A DNA stretch of 39,552 nt from Shewanella sp. SG41-4. Its GTDB lineage: Bacteria; Pseudomonadota; Gammaproteobacteria; Enterobacterales; Shewanellaceae. The stretch is from contig NZ_JACJFI010000009.1 of the NCBI RefSeq assembly GCF_014164505.1, forward strand, positions 1 through 39,552, given 5' to 3'. The notes under the pieces are model-generated. The model saw only the letters and a list, made by a program, of their open reading frames with translations, ran no database searches and was not told the origin of the DNA. Shown here in pieces: positions 31,941 through 39,552 of the stretch. Both the position numbers and the translations under genes were made by a program. Positions within the stretch are counted from its first letter, which is position 1; each line of letters starts with the position of its first letter.

Positions 31941-32072
31941 CAATATGTTGCAATAAAAGGAGGTGACAAACGCTGGCACCTCAACGACCTGAAAGGGAAC
32001 TTGAGTGAATTCCGTCTAACACTGGGGTATTAGCCGAAATATCACTCAATAACTATTGCATTACACTATAGG

Positions 32073-34979
32073 CTAGAAAGTATAGCGGGCACCTAAACTA
32101 TAACGAGCGCCAGTTTCGGTTAGGTTTAACACTTGCTCGTTAGCCAAACCGTGTACACGGGTATACTCTTCAGTAATATTAAGTCCTTCGAAAAACACTG
32201 TTAAGCCTTCAACTTGCTCGATGTCATAACTGACTGACAAATCGATTTGCGAGTAAGCTTCAGTGTATTGTGGGAATATTCCAGTACCTTGATTTGTGGC
32301 ACTTAAGAACTCATCACGCCAGTTATAAGCCACACGCGCTTGGAAGCCATAGTTTTCGTATACTAATACAGCGTTAGCGGTATCACTGATACCGACTAGT
32401 GCTAAATCACTGTTAACTAAAGTGTAGTTGGCTATTACACCCACTCCACTTTCGCCGAAGAAGTGTTGAGCAGCAAATTCCCAACCATCAATCACTGAGC
32501 TTTCAGAGCTATTTAATGGTGTATTAATATTAAAGTTTAATAACTCATCATTGTTAGCTGCACTGCCGCTAATGATTTGGTTGGTAGCATCTACAGCAGC
32601 ATTGTCAGCATAATTTGCGAAAATATAATCACGAACTGCGCCTGCTTCGGTTGTACCCGTTGCGGCTACAGCAGCTTTGTATAAATCGCCAGATGCTGGG
32701 TTATAAATACCGTTGGTAGTTTTAACTGCTTCGTTACTAATAAAGTTTTGCGTGTCTTTACGGAAGTACCCTACAGACACATAGCTTGATGGCGCATAGT
32801 ACCATTCAGCCGAGAAGTCGATATTTTCAGATTCTAGCGGCAATAATGTAGGATTACCCGCAGAACCACCACCGTTAGTACGGTTGGCAAGCGTCGCTAA
32901 TACCGTACCACCTTGGATGTCAGTGTAATTAGGGCGACCTATAGTTTCACTGTATGCAGCACGTAGCATGACATCTTCTATTACTTCAATATTGAAGTTG
33001 AAACTTGGAAGTAAGTAGTCATAGTCACCGGTTTTGGTTTCAAATACTTGCTCACCAGTAGCAGATAATAAAATCTCTGTTTCAGCAATCCAATCAGCAC
33101 CATCGTAACCGGCAACGGCTGCGGTTGAGGTTACATCAGTTTGCTCATAACGCAGTCCGAAATGCACGTCATATGGCATGCCTGAAATTTCGTTATCATA
33201 GTTGTACTGTACATAAACGGCTTGTGATTCTTCTTCAGTATAACGGTCCGTTTCAGCTGCATAATTGGTTGAAGGGCAGAAGCCATTACCACAATCACCG
33301 TTTACAGCAGAGGCATAGTTTGCTGCTGCAAAGTCACGTACTGACGCAAAGTCCCACATAAAAATGGTGTCTAAAACATCAAAGTTGCCATCAGCAAGCG
33401 AGAAGTCACCGCCATTTGCATCAAATTTGTCTTGGATGGTATCTGCTGGGAACCATGCATCGTCAAAGTCACCGGCTGAACCGACTCCACCCCAATCGTT
33501 ACGCTGAACATTGACGCTTTGCGAGTGGTTGTTAACGTTAGTTAGCGCAACACCAAAGTCAATGCTGCCAGCATCTTCAAAGATATATTCGCCATCAAAC
33601 TGATACTGATCAATTTCAGATTTGTTACGCGCATTGGTAAATACTGAACCTGTAAGCATCATATCTGCAGGTGTAACGGCATTGCCACCACCAACAGCAA
33701 GTACAGGTAAGTCACCGCTAAAATCAGTTGCCGCGCTAGTACGCACAAAGGCTGCAGTACTAAGGTTGTTGCTTGAGCCGTAAAGATTATTTGGTTTGTT
33801 TTCTGCAACTGAGTTGTGAGCATCAAACGTTAGCTTTAAGTTATCTGTTGCTTGCCACTCAATGTTAAAACCTAAAGAACCACTTTCGTTACGTACGCCA
33901 TAATCGCCCGCAGCCATGGACAAATCAGCAGGTGAACCATAGGTTTCAGAGTAAATGAGTGGCGATGCATATGGACCATCAGACCATACGTTTTCAGACG
34001 GTACGAAGTTAAACCATGCTGATACGTCATTCGATTGAGTGTCAATATCGTTACGCATGTAAGTGTAATCTAAGCTTGTGACTACGCTATCAACTGGGCT
34101 GTACTGTAAGACTAATTGACCGTTAGTACGAGTACGTTGTTGTTCTTCAAAGCGATAAACTGTGGTTTGTGGTACTGAGTAAAATTCATCATCGCCAGGA
34201 CGGTTTACTTGGGTGCTGTCATTCGCGACGCCGCCCCATTCACTGTCGTTTGTTGCTGAGCCCGGGAATGTACGCCAACCTGTGCCGACTTGCGCTTGTT
34301 GGTTACCGCTTTCACGTTCTTGGTAACTAGCTGATAGCGAAATACCAAATTTATCATCAGCAAACGTGTTTGAGTATAAACCCGACAACTCAGGGGTAAC
34401 TGAGCCATTATCTGTTGATTGATCATCAACCGCTTTTACACCAAAGGTGGCTTTTAAGCCCGGAGAGCTGAATGGTTTGTGCGTTAAGATATCAATAGTA
34501 GAACCAATACCACCAGTTGAATCAGAGGCCTGGCTAGTTTTGTGTACTTCAACACCGCTGATACTTTCAGAAGCGATGTTAGCAAAATCAAATGAGCGCG
34601 AACCGGTAGTCACAGGCATTTGACGACCATTGAGGGTGATCAAGTTGTAGTCTGGACCAAAACCACGTACTGATACTTTACTGCCTTCACCGTTTGAACG
34701 GTCAATTGATACACCAGTAATACGCTGTAACGATTCCGCTAAGTTGGTATCAGGAAACTTACCAATATCTTCAGCAGATATAGAGTCAACAACGCCATTT
34801 GATGAACGTTTCACATCCATTGATTTGATTAAGCTGCCACGAATACCAGTGACCTGTAACACTTCAATATTTTCTTCACTTGCTTCATCAGCAGCATAAA
34901 CTGGTAGCATACTGCTAACACCAAGCACTAACGATAAACTGGTTGCGAGCTTAGTTTTTGTAAATTTTGTTGTTTTCAT
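32073..34979 (-). CDS. TonB-dependent receptor (TonB-Xanth-Caul type)
   Basis: The 968-residue outer-membrane protein has a signal peptide ending PVYAA (about 30). A TonB-box-like IEVLQVTG follows at about 38-45. The plug domain runs to about 170 and has the signature GKFPDTNLAESLQRITGVSI (73-92) with RGFGPDYNLITLNGR (105-119) typical of the TIGR01782 TonB-Xanth-Caul group. A large beta-barrel closes with Phe (YSLGARYTF). These receptors import oligosaccharides rather than siderophores in many marine bacteria. The neighbouring GH3, GH1, symporter and LacI genes point to a beta-glucoside or beta-glucan oligomer. A perfect operator-like palindrome lies 124 bases upstream, and a terminator isolates it from the halogenase genes. 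Confidence 0.94.
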   Translation of the reverse strand: MKTTKFTKTKLATSLSLVLGVSSMLPVYAADEASEENIEVLQVTGIRGSLIKSMDVKRSSNGVVDSISAEDIGKFPDTNLAESLQRITGVSIDRSNGEGSKVSVRGFGPDYNLITLNGRQMPVTTGSRSFDFANIASESISGVEVHKTSQASDSTGGIGSTIDILTHKPFSSPGLKATFGVKAVDDQSTDNGSVTPELSGLYSNTFADDKFGISLSASYQERESGNQQAQVGTGWRTFPGSATNDSEWGGVANDSTQVNRPGDDEFYSVPQTTVYRFEEQQRTRTNGQLVLQYSPVDSVVTSLDYTYMRNDIDTQSNDVSAWFNFVPSENVWSDGPYASPLIYSETYGSPADLSMAAGDYGVRNESGSLGFNIEWQATDNLKLTFDAHNSVAENKPNNLYGSSNNLSTAAFVRTSAATDFSGDLPVLAVGGGNAVTPADMMLTGSVFTNARNKSEIDQYQFDGEYIFEDAGSIDFGVALTNVNNHSQSVNVQRNDWGGVGSAGDFDDAWFPADTIQDKFDANGGDFSLADGNFDVLDTIFMWDFASVRDFAAANYASAVNGDCGNGFCPSTNYAAETDRYTEEESQAVYVQYNYDNEISGMPYDVHFGLRYEQTDVTSTAAVAGYDGADWIAETEILLSATGEQVFETKTGDYDYLLPSFNFNIEVIEDVMLRAAYSETIGRPNYTDIQGGTVLATLANRTNGGGSAGNPTLLPLESENIDFSAEWYYAPSSYVSVGYFRKDTQNFISNEAVKTTNGIYNPASGDLYKAAVAATGTTEAGAVRDYIFANYADNAAVDATNQIISGSAANNDELLNFNINTPLNSSESSVIDGWEFAAQHFFGESGVGVIANYTLVNSDLALVGISDTANAVLVYENYGFQARVAYNWRDEFLSATNQGTGIFPQYTEAYSQIDLSVSYDIEQVEGLTVFFEGLNITEEYTRVHGLANEQVLNLTETGARYSLGARYTF

Positions 34980-35102
34980 CTAGGAAATCCCCATTGACTA
35001 GATTTTACTTCTCTCAATATTGCGTGTAGGCGCAAATCGTTTTTTTAATTATCTATCCACGCGGTAATCATTATTTATAATTGCAGTGTTATAAAACATC
35101 TA

Positions 35103-35118
35103 ATGTAAGCGCTTACAT
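35103..35118. promoter_or_regulatory. Perfect palindromic operator, candidate LacI-family site
   Basis: ATGTAAGCGCTTACAT is a 16-bp perfect palindrome with the central CG typical of LacI-family operators. It lies 124 bases upstream of the receptor start. The LacI gene at 35903-36913 is the obvious candidate binder. Confidence 0.7.
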
Positions 35119-35220
35119 AAAACTAGTGTAAAATGTGACCGCAGTCAACAAAAACAAGTTCGAATTATTACATTTCATTAACGAATATGTAGATTTATTT
35201 ATACTAAATATTTTTATCTA

Positions 35221-35406
35221 TTGTTTTTAAACAATTTTAATTTGATAATTATTTTAGCTATAAAATGTAAGCGCTTTCTTTTTTGGGTTGAATTGTTACC
35301 AATTATATCTATGACTTATCTTATTATTAGGTTCGAAGAAGGTATGTTTACAGGCATTATCTTAGGGGCGGTAGCGTATTTGGGTGGCATGATTATCAAT
35401 CAATAG
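35221..35406 (+). CDS. Doubtful small membrane protein
   Basis: This frame of 61 codons from a TTG has two hydrophobic stretches (FNLIIILAIK and TGIILGAVAYLGGMIINQ). A shorter version starting at ATG 35341 has a GAAGAAGG ahead of it. It lies opposite to all flanking genes and overlaps an operator-like site. AT-rich DNA readily gives such hydrophobic frames, so it may be meaningless. Confidence 0.2.
   Translation: MFLNNFNLIIILAIKCKRFLFWVELLPIISMTYLIIRFEEGMFTGIILGAVAYLGGMIINQ
35266..35279. promoter_or_regulatory. Second operator-like site
   Basis: TGTAAGCGCTTTCT matches the perfect palindrome at 12 of 14 positions. It lies 162 bases from it, a spacing that could allow looping by a tetrameric regulator. 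Confidence 0.45.
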
Positions 35407-35756
35407 GGTTAGCACTCGCGCCTTTGACTTCAACCCCATTACCATCATCGGCTTTAGCAGGTTCAATATAGATACCTTGCTAAAACGACAATGGTTTTGA
35501 AGGTTTTCATTGAATGTTAGATACGTTGGACTATTACATCGTCTGATTAACAGAGGCTCGGATAAGCGACTTGAACATGCCATTAATCGTCTAGCTTAGA
35601 TAATCGGTACAAATTAAGGTAGGGGTAGGGAACGGAGTTTCACTTGAAGACTAGCGATTATTTTAGCGGTGAATATATGAGGGGTTTGGCTCTACGCACA
35701 AAGCGAATCACAAATGAAATGCTAACGGCTGCTGTATTTAGTTAATAGGTTAACAG

Positions 35757-35813
35757 TTACCGGATTAGCTAATCGTTACCAAATTAGTTAATCGTTACCA
35801 AATTAGTTAATCG
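35757..35813. repeat. Three tandem copies of a 19-bp unit
   Basis: TTACCGGATTAGCTAATCG is followed by two identical copies of TTACCAAATTAGTTAATCG. Each unit contains a small inverted repeat (ATTAG/CTAAT-like). Confidence 0.8.
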
Positions 35814-35902
35814 CTACTGCATTATGATCCAATGTCGCAGCCAAATAACATGAACTCATAATGAAATTTGCACATATTATTTAGCTTGTACGTTCAGATG
35901 AT

Positions 35903-36913
35903 TTACTCTTTCAGGTTAACCGCTTTGGCTGAATCACGAATAAATAATTCTGGTTGAAATGAGCGTTCAATTTCCACGTCTTTATTATTGTAAACTTGTT
36001 GAAGTACCCAACGGGCAGCCATTTTTCCCATCTCGTTAATAGGGTTACTAACGGTGGATAATTTTGGTGAAATATATTGCGGGAAAGGAATATTATCGTA
36101 GCCAATAAATGAAATATCTTCCGGTACCCGTAATCCATGTTCTAAACATACCGCAATAGCGCCAGAAGCCATTTGATCATTAGCACACACAACCGCGGTG
36201 ATGGGTTTGTTTAATGACAACAAATATTCCATAGCATTACTCCCACCAAGCTCACGAAAGTCTCCTTCGTAGCAAAGTGTTTCATCAAACGGGACATTGT
36301 ACTGCTGTAATGCTCTTTTATGACCTTTTAAGCGATCACGTACATCGAGCTTAAACAGTGGCCCCGAAATATATGCTATGTGTTTATGGCCCAGAGATAA
36401 AATGTGTTCGGTTGCCATGAAACCACCTTGTTCATTTTCAAGGTACACACAACGCTCTTTAATCGAATCGATATAGCGGTTAATAAACACCACCGGCGTT
36501 GAACCTTTGCTCAGCTCGATCAGGTAATCGTCTGATACCGCTTCAACATCCAAAATTAATGCATCACAGCCGCGACTCATTAAAAACTCAACCCCTTCTT
36601 TTTCTTGCTTCTCGTCGCTATGACCTGCAGCAATAATCACGTGCTTGTTAGCCGTTCGAAGTGCGGTTTCGATTTCTGTCATCATGGGACCGTAAAAAGG
36701 ACCATCTAGCTGAGACACCAAAACCCCGACACTGTTTGAGCAGTTCGAGGCGAGTGACTGTGCAATAGTATTAGGTCGATAACCCAATGTTTTCATTGCA
36801 TCGAGAACTTTTTGTTTGGTTTTATCACTGACTTTGGTGTTGTTATTCATGACTCTGGACACAGTCGCAAGAGACACACCAGCCATTACAGATACATCGT
36901 AAATAGTTGCCAT
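35903..36913 (-). CDS. LacI-family transcriptional regulator (BglR-like)
   Basis: I start at MATIYDV (36913), the standard beginning of LacI proteins; an in-frame ATG at 36964 would add 17 residues of unlike composition, though neither has a strong ribosome site. The 336-residue protein has the helix-turn-helix TIYDVSVMAGVSLATVSRVM (3-22), the hinge helix region PNTIAQSLASNCSNSVGVL (about 45-63) and a periplasmic-binding-protein-like sensor (VVCANDQMASGAIAVCLEHG, PEDISFIGYDN). It probably represses the glucoside genes until a sugar binds. It is the last gene of GH1-symporter-LacI and the likely reader of the TGTAAGCGCTTACA site. Confidence 0.9.
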   Translation of the reverse strand: MATIYDVSVMAGVSLATVSRVMNNNTKVSDKTKQKVLDAMKTLGYRPNTIAQSLASNCSNSVGVLVSQLDGPFYGPMMTEIETALRTANKHVIIAAGHSDEKQEKEGVEFLMSRGCDALILDVEAVSDDYLIELSKGSTPVVFINRYIDSIKERCVYLENEQGGFMATEHILSLGHKHIAYISGPLFKLDVRDRLKGHKRALQQYNVPFDETLCYEGDFRELGGSNAMEYLLSLNKPITAVVCANDQMASGAIAVCLEHGLRVPEDISFIGYDNIPFPQYISPKLSTVSNPINEMGKMAARWVLQQVYNNKDVEIERSFQPELFIRDSAKAVNLKE

Positions 36914-36968
36914 ATAATGAGTATTAAAAAGCCGTCTTGGAGCACATGGCTCCAAGACTAACATGCTT

Positions 36969-38297
36969 TTATTTTGCTTCTCTATTTAATTCTAAGTGAA
37001 TGTGGTCCACTTTTTGATTATCTAAGGTGTACCAACGCATTACAAAAGCCACTACTAAAGAGCCAATGGCCGGATAAATGGTGAAGGATAATAATATTCC
37101 TTGCTGAGTATGTTCCGTTTGCATGATATCAGGCTGATAACCGTAACCGGCCAATAACCACCCAGCAGAAGCGCCACCAATAGCTACCCCAAGTTTGATA
37201 AAGAAAATCACTGAAGAATAAATCATTCCGGTGATGCGCACGCCATTTTTATATTGACCATAATCGACAACATCAGCCATTTTTGCCCACAGTAATGGGG
37301 TCGCCATATTGAAAGTGAAACCCCAGATAATAAACATTCCGAATGCGAGTACCACTTGATCGCTTGGTACAAAGTAACTCACGATACACATGGCTGCCGC
37401 GAGTAATTGTAAGGTGATATAAGCTTTGACCTTACAAAAACGTTTGGCCAAAGGTTCGGCTAATACGCAGCCAAGCATGTTGCCGAGCATTCCGAGCGTA
37501 ATAAATAGGGTGATGGAGTCAGGCATGTTTAGGAAGTATTTAACGTAGTAAATCGCTAAACTGGTACGCAATACCATGCCTGATAATAAGCACACAGCCG
37601 CAATAGCTAGCACACGCCATTGATCATTTTTGAGCATGTCGGTGAAGTCTTTCTTAAAGCTAGACTGTTGATCTGCCGGCGGGTGTAAGCGTTCTTTAGT
37701 CCCCCAAAAACAGGCTAAAAACATCGCAACACCCAAAATGCTCATGGCAGTAATCGTCAATTGATAGCCTTTGGCTTGATCGCCTTCACCTAAAAACTCG
37801 ACTAATGGCAGGGTTAAACCTGACACTAATAAGCCACCCAACATTGCAAATACAAAACGGTAAGATTGTACCGATACTCGCTCTTTAGGATCAGCTGTTA
37901 ACACCCCACCTAATGCACAATAAGGGATGTTAATGGCGGTGTAGACCATCATGAGCGCAGTATAAGTGACGAAGGCATAGATCATTTTGCCGTCTTCAGA
38001 TAAATCGGGAGTGGTAAAGGCTAATACACTGATAAAACCAAAGGGTAGGGCAAACCATAATAGATAGGGTCTAAATTTACCCCAACGGGTATTGGTTCTG
38101 TCTGCTAGCGCGCCCATCAATGGGTCTGTGATCGCATCAATTAAGCGTACAGCAAGAAACATGGTGCCGACAAATGCTGGCGAAATACCGAAAATGTCAG
38201 TATAGAAAAAGGTTAAAAACAGCATGACCGTTTGGAACACAATATTACTGGCGGTGTCCCCGAGCCCGTAAGCTATTTTTTCTCTGGTGCTTATCAT
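36969..38297 (-). CDS. GPH-family sugar:cation symporter
   Basis: The 442-residue inner-membrane protein has about 12 hydrophobic segments and the hallmarks of glycoside-pentoside-hexuronide symporters (MelB-like). These are KIAYGLGDTASNIVFQ (7-22), LIDAITDPLMGALADRTNTR (with the conserved Asp pair in the second and loop regions), WGKFRPYLLW, and ADVVDYGQYKNGVRITGMIY in the second half. It should import the disaccharide or glucoside released outside, driven by Na+ or H+. It lies between the GH1 and LacI genes. Confidence 0.93.
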   Translation of the reverse strand: MISTREKIAYGLGDTASNIVFQTVMLFLTFFYTDIFGISPAFVGTMFLAVRLIDAITDPLMGALADRTNTRWGKFRPYLLWFALPFGFISVLAFTTPDLSEDGKMIYAFVTYTALMMVYTAINIPYCALGGVLTADPKERVSVQSYRFVFAMLGGLLVSGLTLPLVEFLGEGDQAKGYQLTITAMSILGVAMFLACFWGTKERLHPPADQQSSFKKDFTDMLKNDQWRVLAIAAVCLLSGMVLRTSLAIYYVKYFLNMPDSITLFITLGMLGNMLGCVLAEPLAKRFCKVKAYITLQLLAAAMCIVSYFVPSDQVVLAFGMFIIWGFTFNMATPLLWAKMADVVDYGQYKNGVRITGMIYSSVIFFIKLGVAIGGASAGWLLAGYGYQPDIMQTEHTQQGILLSFTIYPAIGSLVVAFVMRWYTLDNQKVDHIHLELNREAK

Positions 38298-38348
38298 ACA
38301 TGCCTCAATTATTGTTATTTGTTAAAATGATGCGACTGTTTGAATAGA

Positions 38349-38375
38349 ACAAAGCCGTTTATACAACGGCTTTGT
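38349..38375 (-). terminator. Intercistronic hairpin between GH1 and symporter genes
   Basis: ACAAAGCCGTT and AACGGCTTTGT form a perfect 11-bp stem with a 5-nt loop, 14 bases inside the 91-base gap. The T tract is weak on the minus strand (TTCTATTC), so it may be an attenuating or mRNA-processing hairpin rather than a full stop. Confidence 0.55.
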
Positions 38376-38388
38376 GCTGATTAACATA

Positions 38389-39552
38389 TTATTTTCTTGC
38401 GTTAATAAAGTCTCTATATGCATAGGCGCTGGATTTTAAGGTGCGTTTTTGAGTTTCGTAGTCTACATAGACAATCCCAAAACGTTTTAAGTAGCCTTCA
38501 GCCCATTCAAAATTGTCCATTAAACTCCATGCAAAATAGCCGACAACATTAACACCTTGTTCAATGGCATTATTTACTGCATTTAAGTGGGCATTATAGT
38601 ATTCGAGTCTGTCTTGATCATCCACTTTACCTTCTAGCAATTTATCGTCCATTGCTGCGCCGTTTTCGGTAATGTAGATCGGCGGTAAAGGATAAAGTGC
38701 ATGCAGTGAAGTCAATAAATCGGTGAAGGATTGCGGGTAGATTTCCCAGCCGATATCGGTTTTAGGCTTGCCGACCATATCGATTTGGCTAAATCCATTA
38801 ATTGGATCGGCTTTATAGACCGCTCGGGTGTAAAAGTTGATGCCTAAAAAATCGATAGGTTGAGCAATAATATCGAAGTCGCCTTGTTCAATAATGGGCA
38901 TATCTTCAGCGGCAAAGTCATTAATAATATCAGGGTAGCAACGATCAAATAGTGGCTTAATGTACCATTGATTAAAGTACTGATCAGCTTTGCTTGCGGC
39001 TTCAACATCTGCGGCAGAATCTGTCGCGCTGTAACAAGGCGTAAAGTTAAGTACGATACCATTTTGGCTATTTGGGCTATTTTTTTGCAACACTTTCATG
39101 GCTAAACCATGAGCTAACAATAAATGATGCGCTGATTGACGACCAAACGCTTTTGTTGCTAACCCAGGTGCATGTACGCCAATTTCATAACCTAAATAAG
39201 AGCTGCAAAACGGTTCGTTAAAGGTGGCATAAGAATAGACTCTGTCGCCAAATGCTTGGGTTATTTTATCGGCATAGTCTGCAAACAAATAAGCTGTCTC
39301 GCGATTTAACCAACCACCATTATCTTCAATATGTTGTGGCAAATCCCAATGGTATAAAGTCACAAAGGTTTTAATGCCACGACGATTTAGTTCATCGAGT
39401 AAGTCGGTATAAAATGCCACACCTTGTGGATTGAGGCTGCCATCTTTGTGCATTACGCGTGGCCACGAAATCGATAAACGGTAAGCGTCAACACCTAGCG
39501 ATTCAATTAGATCGACATCTTCACGCCATAATTTAACGTGCTCACATGCTTG
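38389..39552 (-). CDS. GH1 beta-glucosidase, 5' end outside the window
   Basis: The frame stays open to the window edge, where it reads CEHVKLWREDVDLIESLGVD and YRLSISWPRVMHKDG, normal GH1 sequence. The ATG at 39453 is therefore internal, and about 60 N-terminal residues are missing. Both catalytic glutamates are present: acid/base in ATFNEPF (codon 39214-39216) and nucleophile in YITENGAA (codon 38665-38667). The C-terminal GYFAWSLMDNFEWAEGYLKR is also standard. It lacks any sign of export and would hydrolyse imported cellobiose or other beta-glucosides in the cytoplasm. It is first of the GH1-symporter-LacI group. Confidence 0.94.
   Translation of the reverse strand, partial: QACEHVKLWREDVDLIESLGVDAYRLSISWPRVMHKDGSLNPQGVAFYTDLLDELNRRGIKTFVTLYHWDLPQHIEDNGGWLNRETAYLFADYADKITQAFGDRVYSYATFNEPFCSSYLGYEIGVHAPGLATKAFGRQSAHHLLLAHGLAMKVLQKNSPNSQNGIVLNFTPCYSATDSAADVEAASKADQYFNQWYIKPLFDRCYPDIINDFAAEDMPIIEQGDFDIIAQPIDFLGINFYTRAVYKADPINGFSQIDMVGKPKTDIGWEIYPQSFTDLLTSLHALYPLPPIYITENGAAMDDKLLEGKVDDQDRLEYYNAHLNAVNNAIEQGVNVVGYFAWSLMDNFEWAEGYLKRFGIVYVDYETQKRTLKSSAYAYRDFINARK

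Larger units (their letters stand above)
34980..35902. other. Long intergenic region between receptor and LacI genes
   Basis: These 923 bases are AT-rich and hold two operator-like sites (35103-35118, 35266-35279), one doubtful small open frame (35221-35406) and a 19-bp tandem repeat (35757-35813). Between 35410 and 35750 I see neither gene nor clear structure; short frames there (for example LHRLINRGSDKRLEHAINRL) may be gene remnants. No convincing terminator for the LacI gene was found. Confidence 0.5.

Noticed and set aside
35746..35820. CRISPR-like array
   Set aside because: The 19-bp units are directly tandem, without spacers, and no cas gene is present.
37684..37697. TGTAAGCGTTCTTT, an operator-like half site in the symporter gene
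   Set aside because: The right half does not match and the codons account for the sequence.

Overview
The window looks like a chromosomal segment of a marine gammaproteobacterium, most likely Shewanella or a close Alteromonadales relative. This rests on moderately AT-rich intergenic DNA, a TonB-dependent receptor with tryptophan-halogenase-like genes, a RimK-like ligase next to a GNAT/C39 protein, and modular intergenic repeats. The genus is an inference; there is no rRNA or other phylogenetic marker. No tRNA, rRNA, CRISPR array, insertion sequence or phage gene was seen.

Layout. Positions 1-2650 are a repeat-rich accessory patch: inverted copies of a modular repeat surround one orphan gene (426-1232, minus) and one gene whose 3' end runs into the repeat (1853-2344). 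Positions 2643-5264 hold a divergent pair, a GNAT/C39-peptidase fusion and an RLAN/ATP-grasp RimK-like ligase. Positions 5363-8359 hold a diguanylate cyclase and a KefB/KefC-type cation antiporter.

Positions 8435-14815 form what I read as one regulated envelope system. An ECF sigma factor overlaps its RskA-type anti-sigma factor. Downstream lie a DUF4331 protein, a lipoprotein with one cadherin-like domain, a TPR protein and a HupE/UreJ-type membrane protein. Two matching promoter-like elements (TGCATCCA, 15 nt, CGTWTA) lie upstream of the sigma gene and of the DUF4331 gene. This suggests the sigma factor controls itself and the four-gene operon.

Positions 15325-23259 are mostly housekeeping: a SWIM/SNF2 helicase, a small unknown protein, an Old Yellow Enzyme-type oxidoreductase, a LysE-type exporter, a short DTW-domain protein and a chemoreceptor.

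Positions 23352-39552, all minus strand, are a beta-glucoside/beta-glucan utilisation locus: GH1 beta-glucosidase (5' end outside the window), GPH-type sugar:cation symporter, LacI regulator, TonB-dependent receptor, then halogenase, SapC, cupin_8/JmjC-like protein, second halogenase, DUF6445 protein and secreted GH3 beta-glucosidase. A perfect palindrome (35103-35118) upstream of the receptor is the best candidate LacI operator. The likely flow is uptake through the receptor, periplasmic cleavage by GH3, import by the symporter and cytoplasmic cleavage by GH1. The role of the two halogenases, SapC and the two predicted iron oxygenases is not known and is the main open question here.
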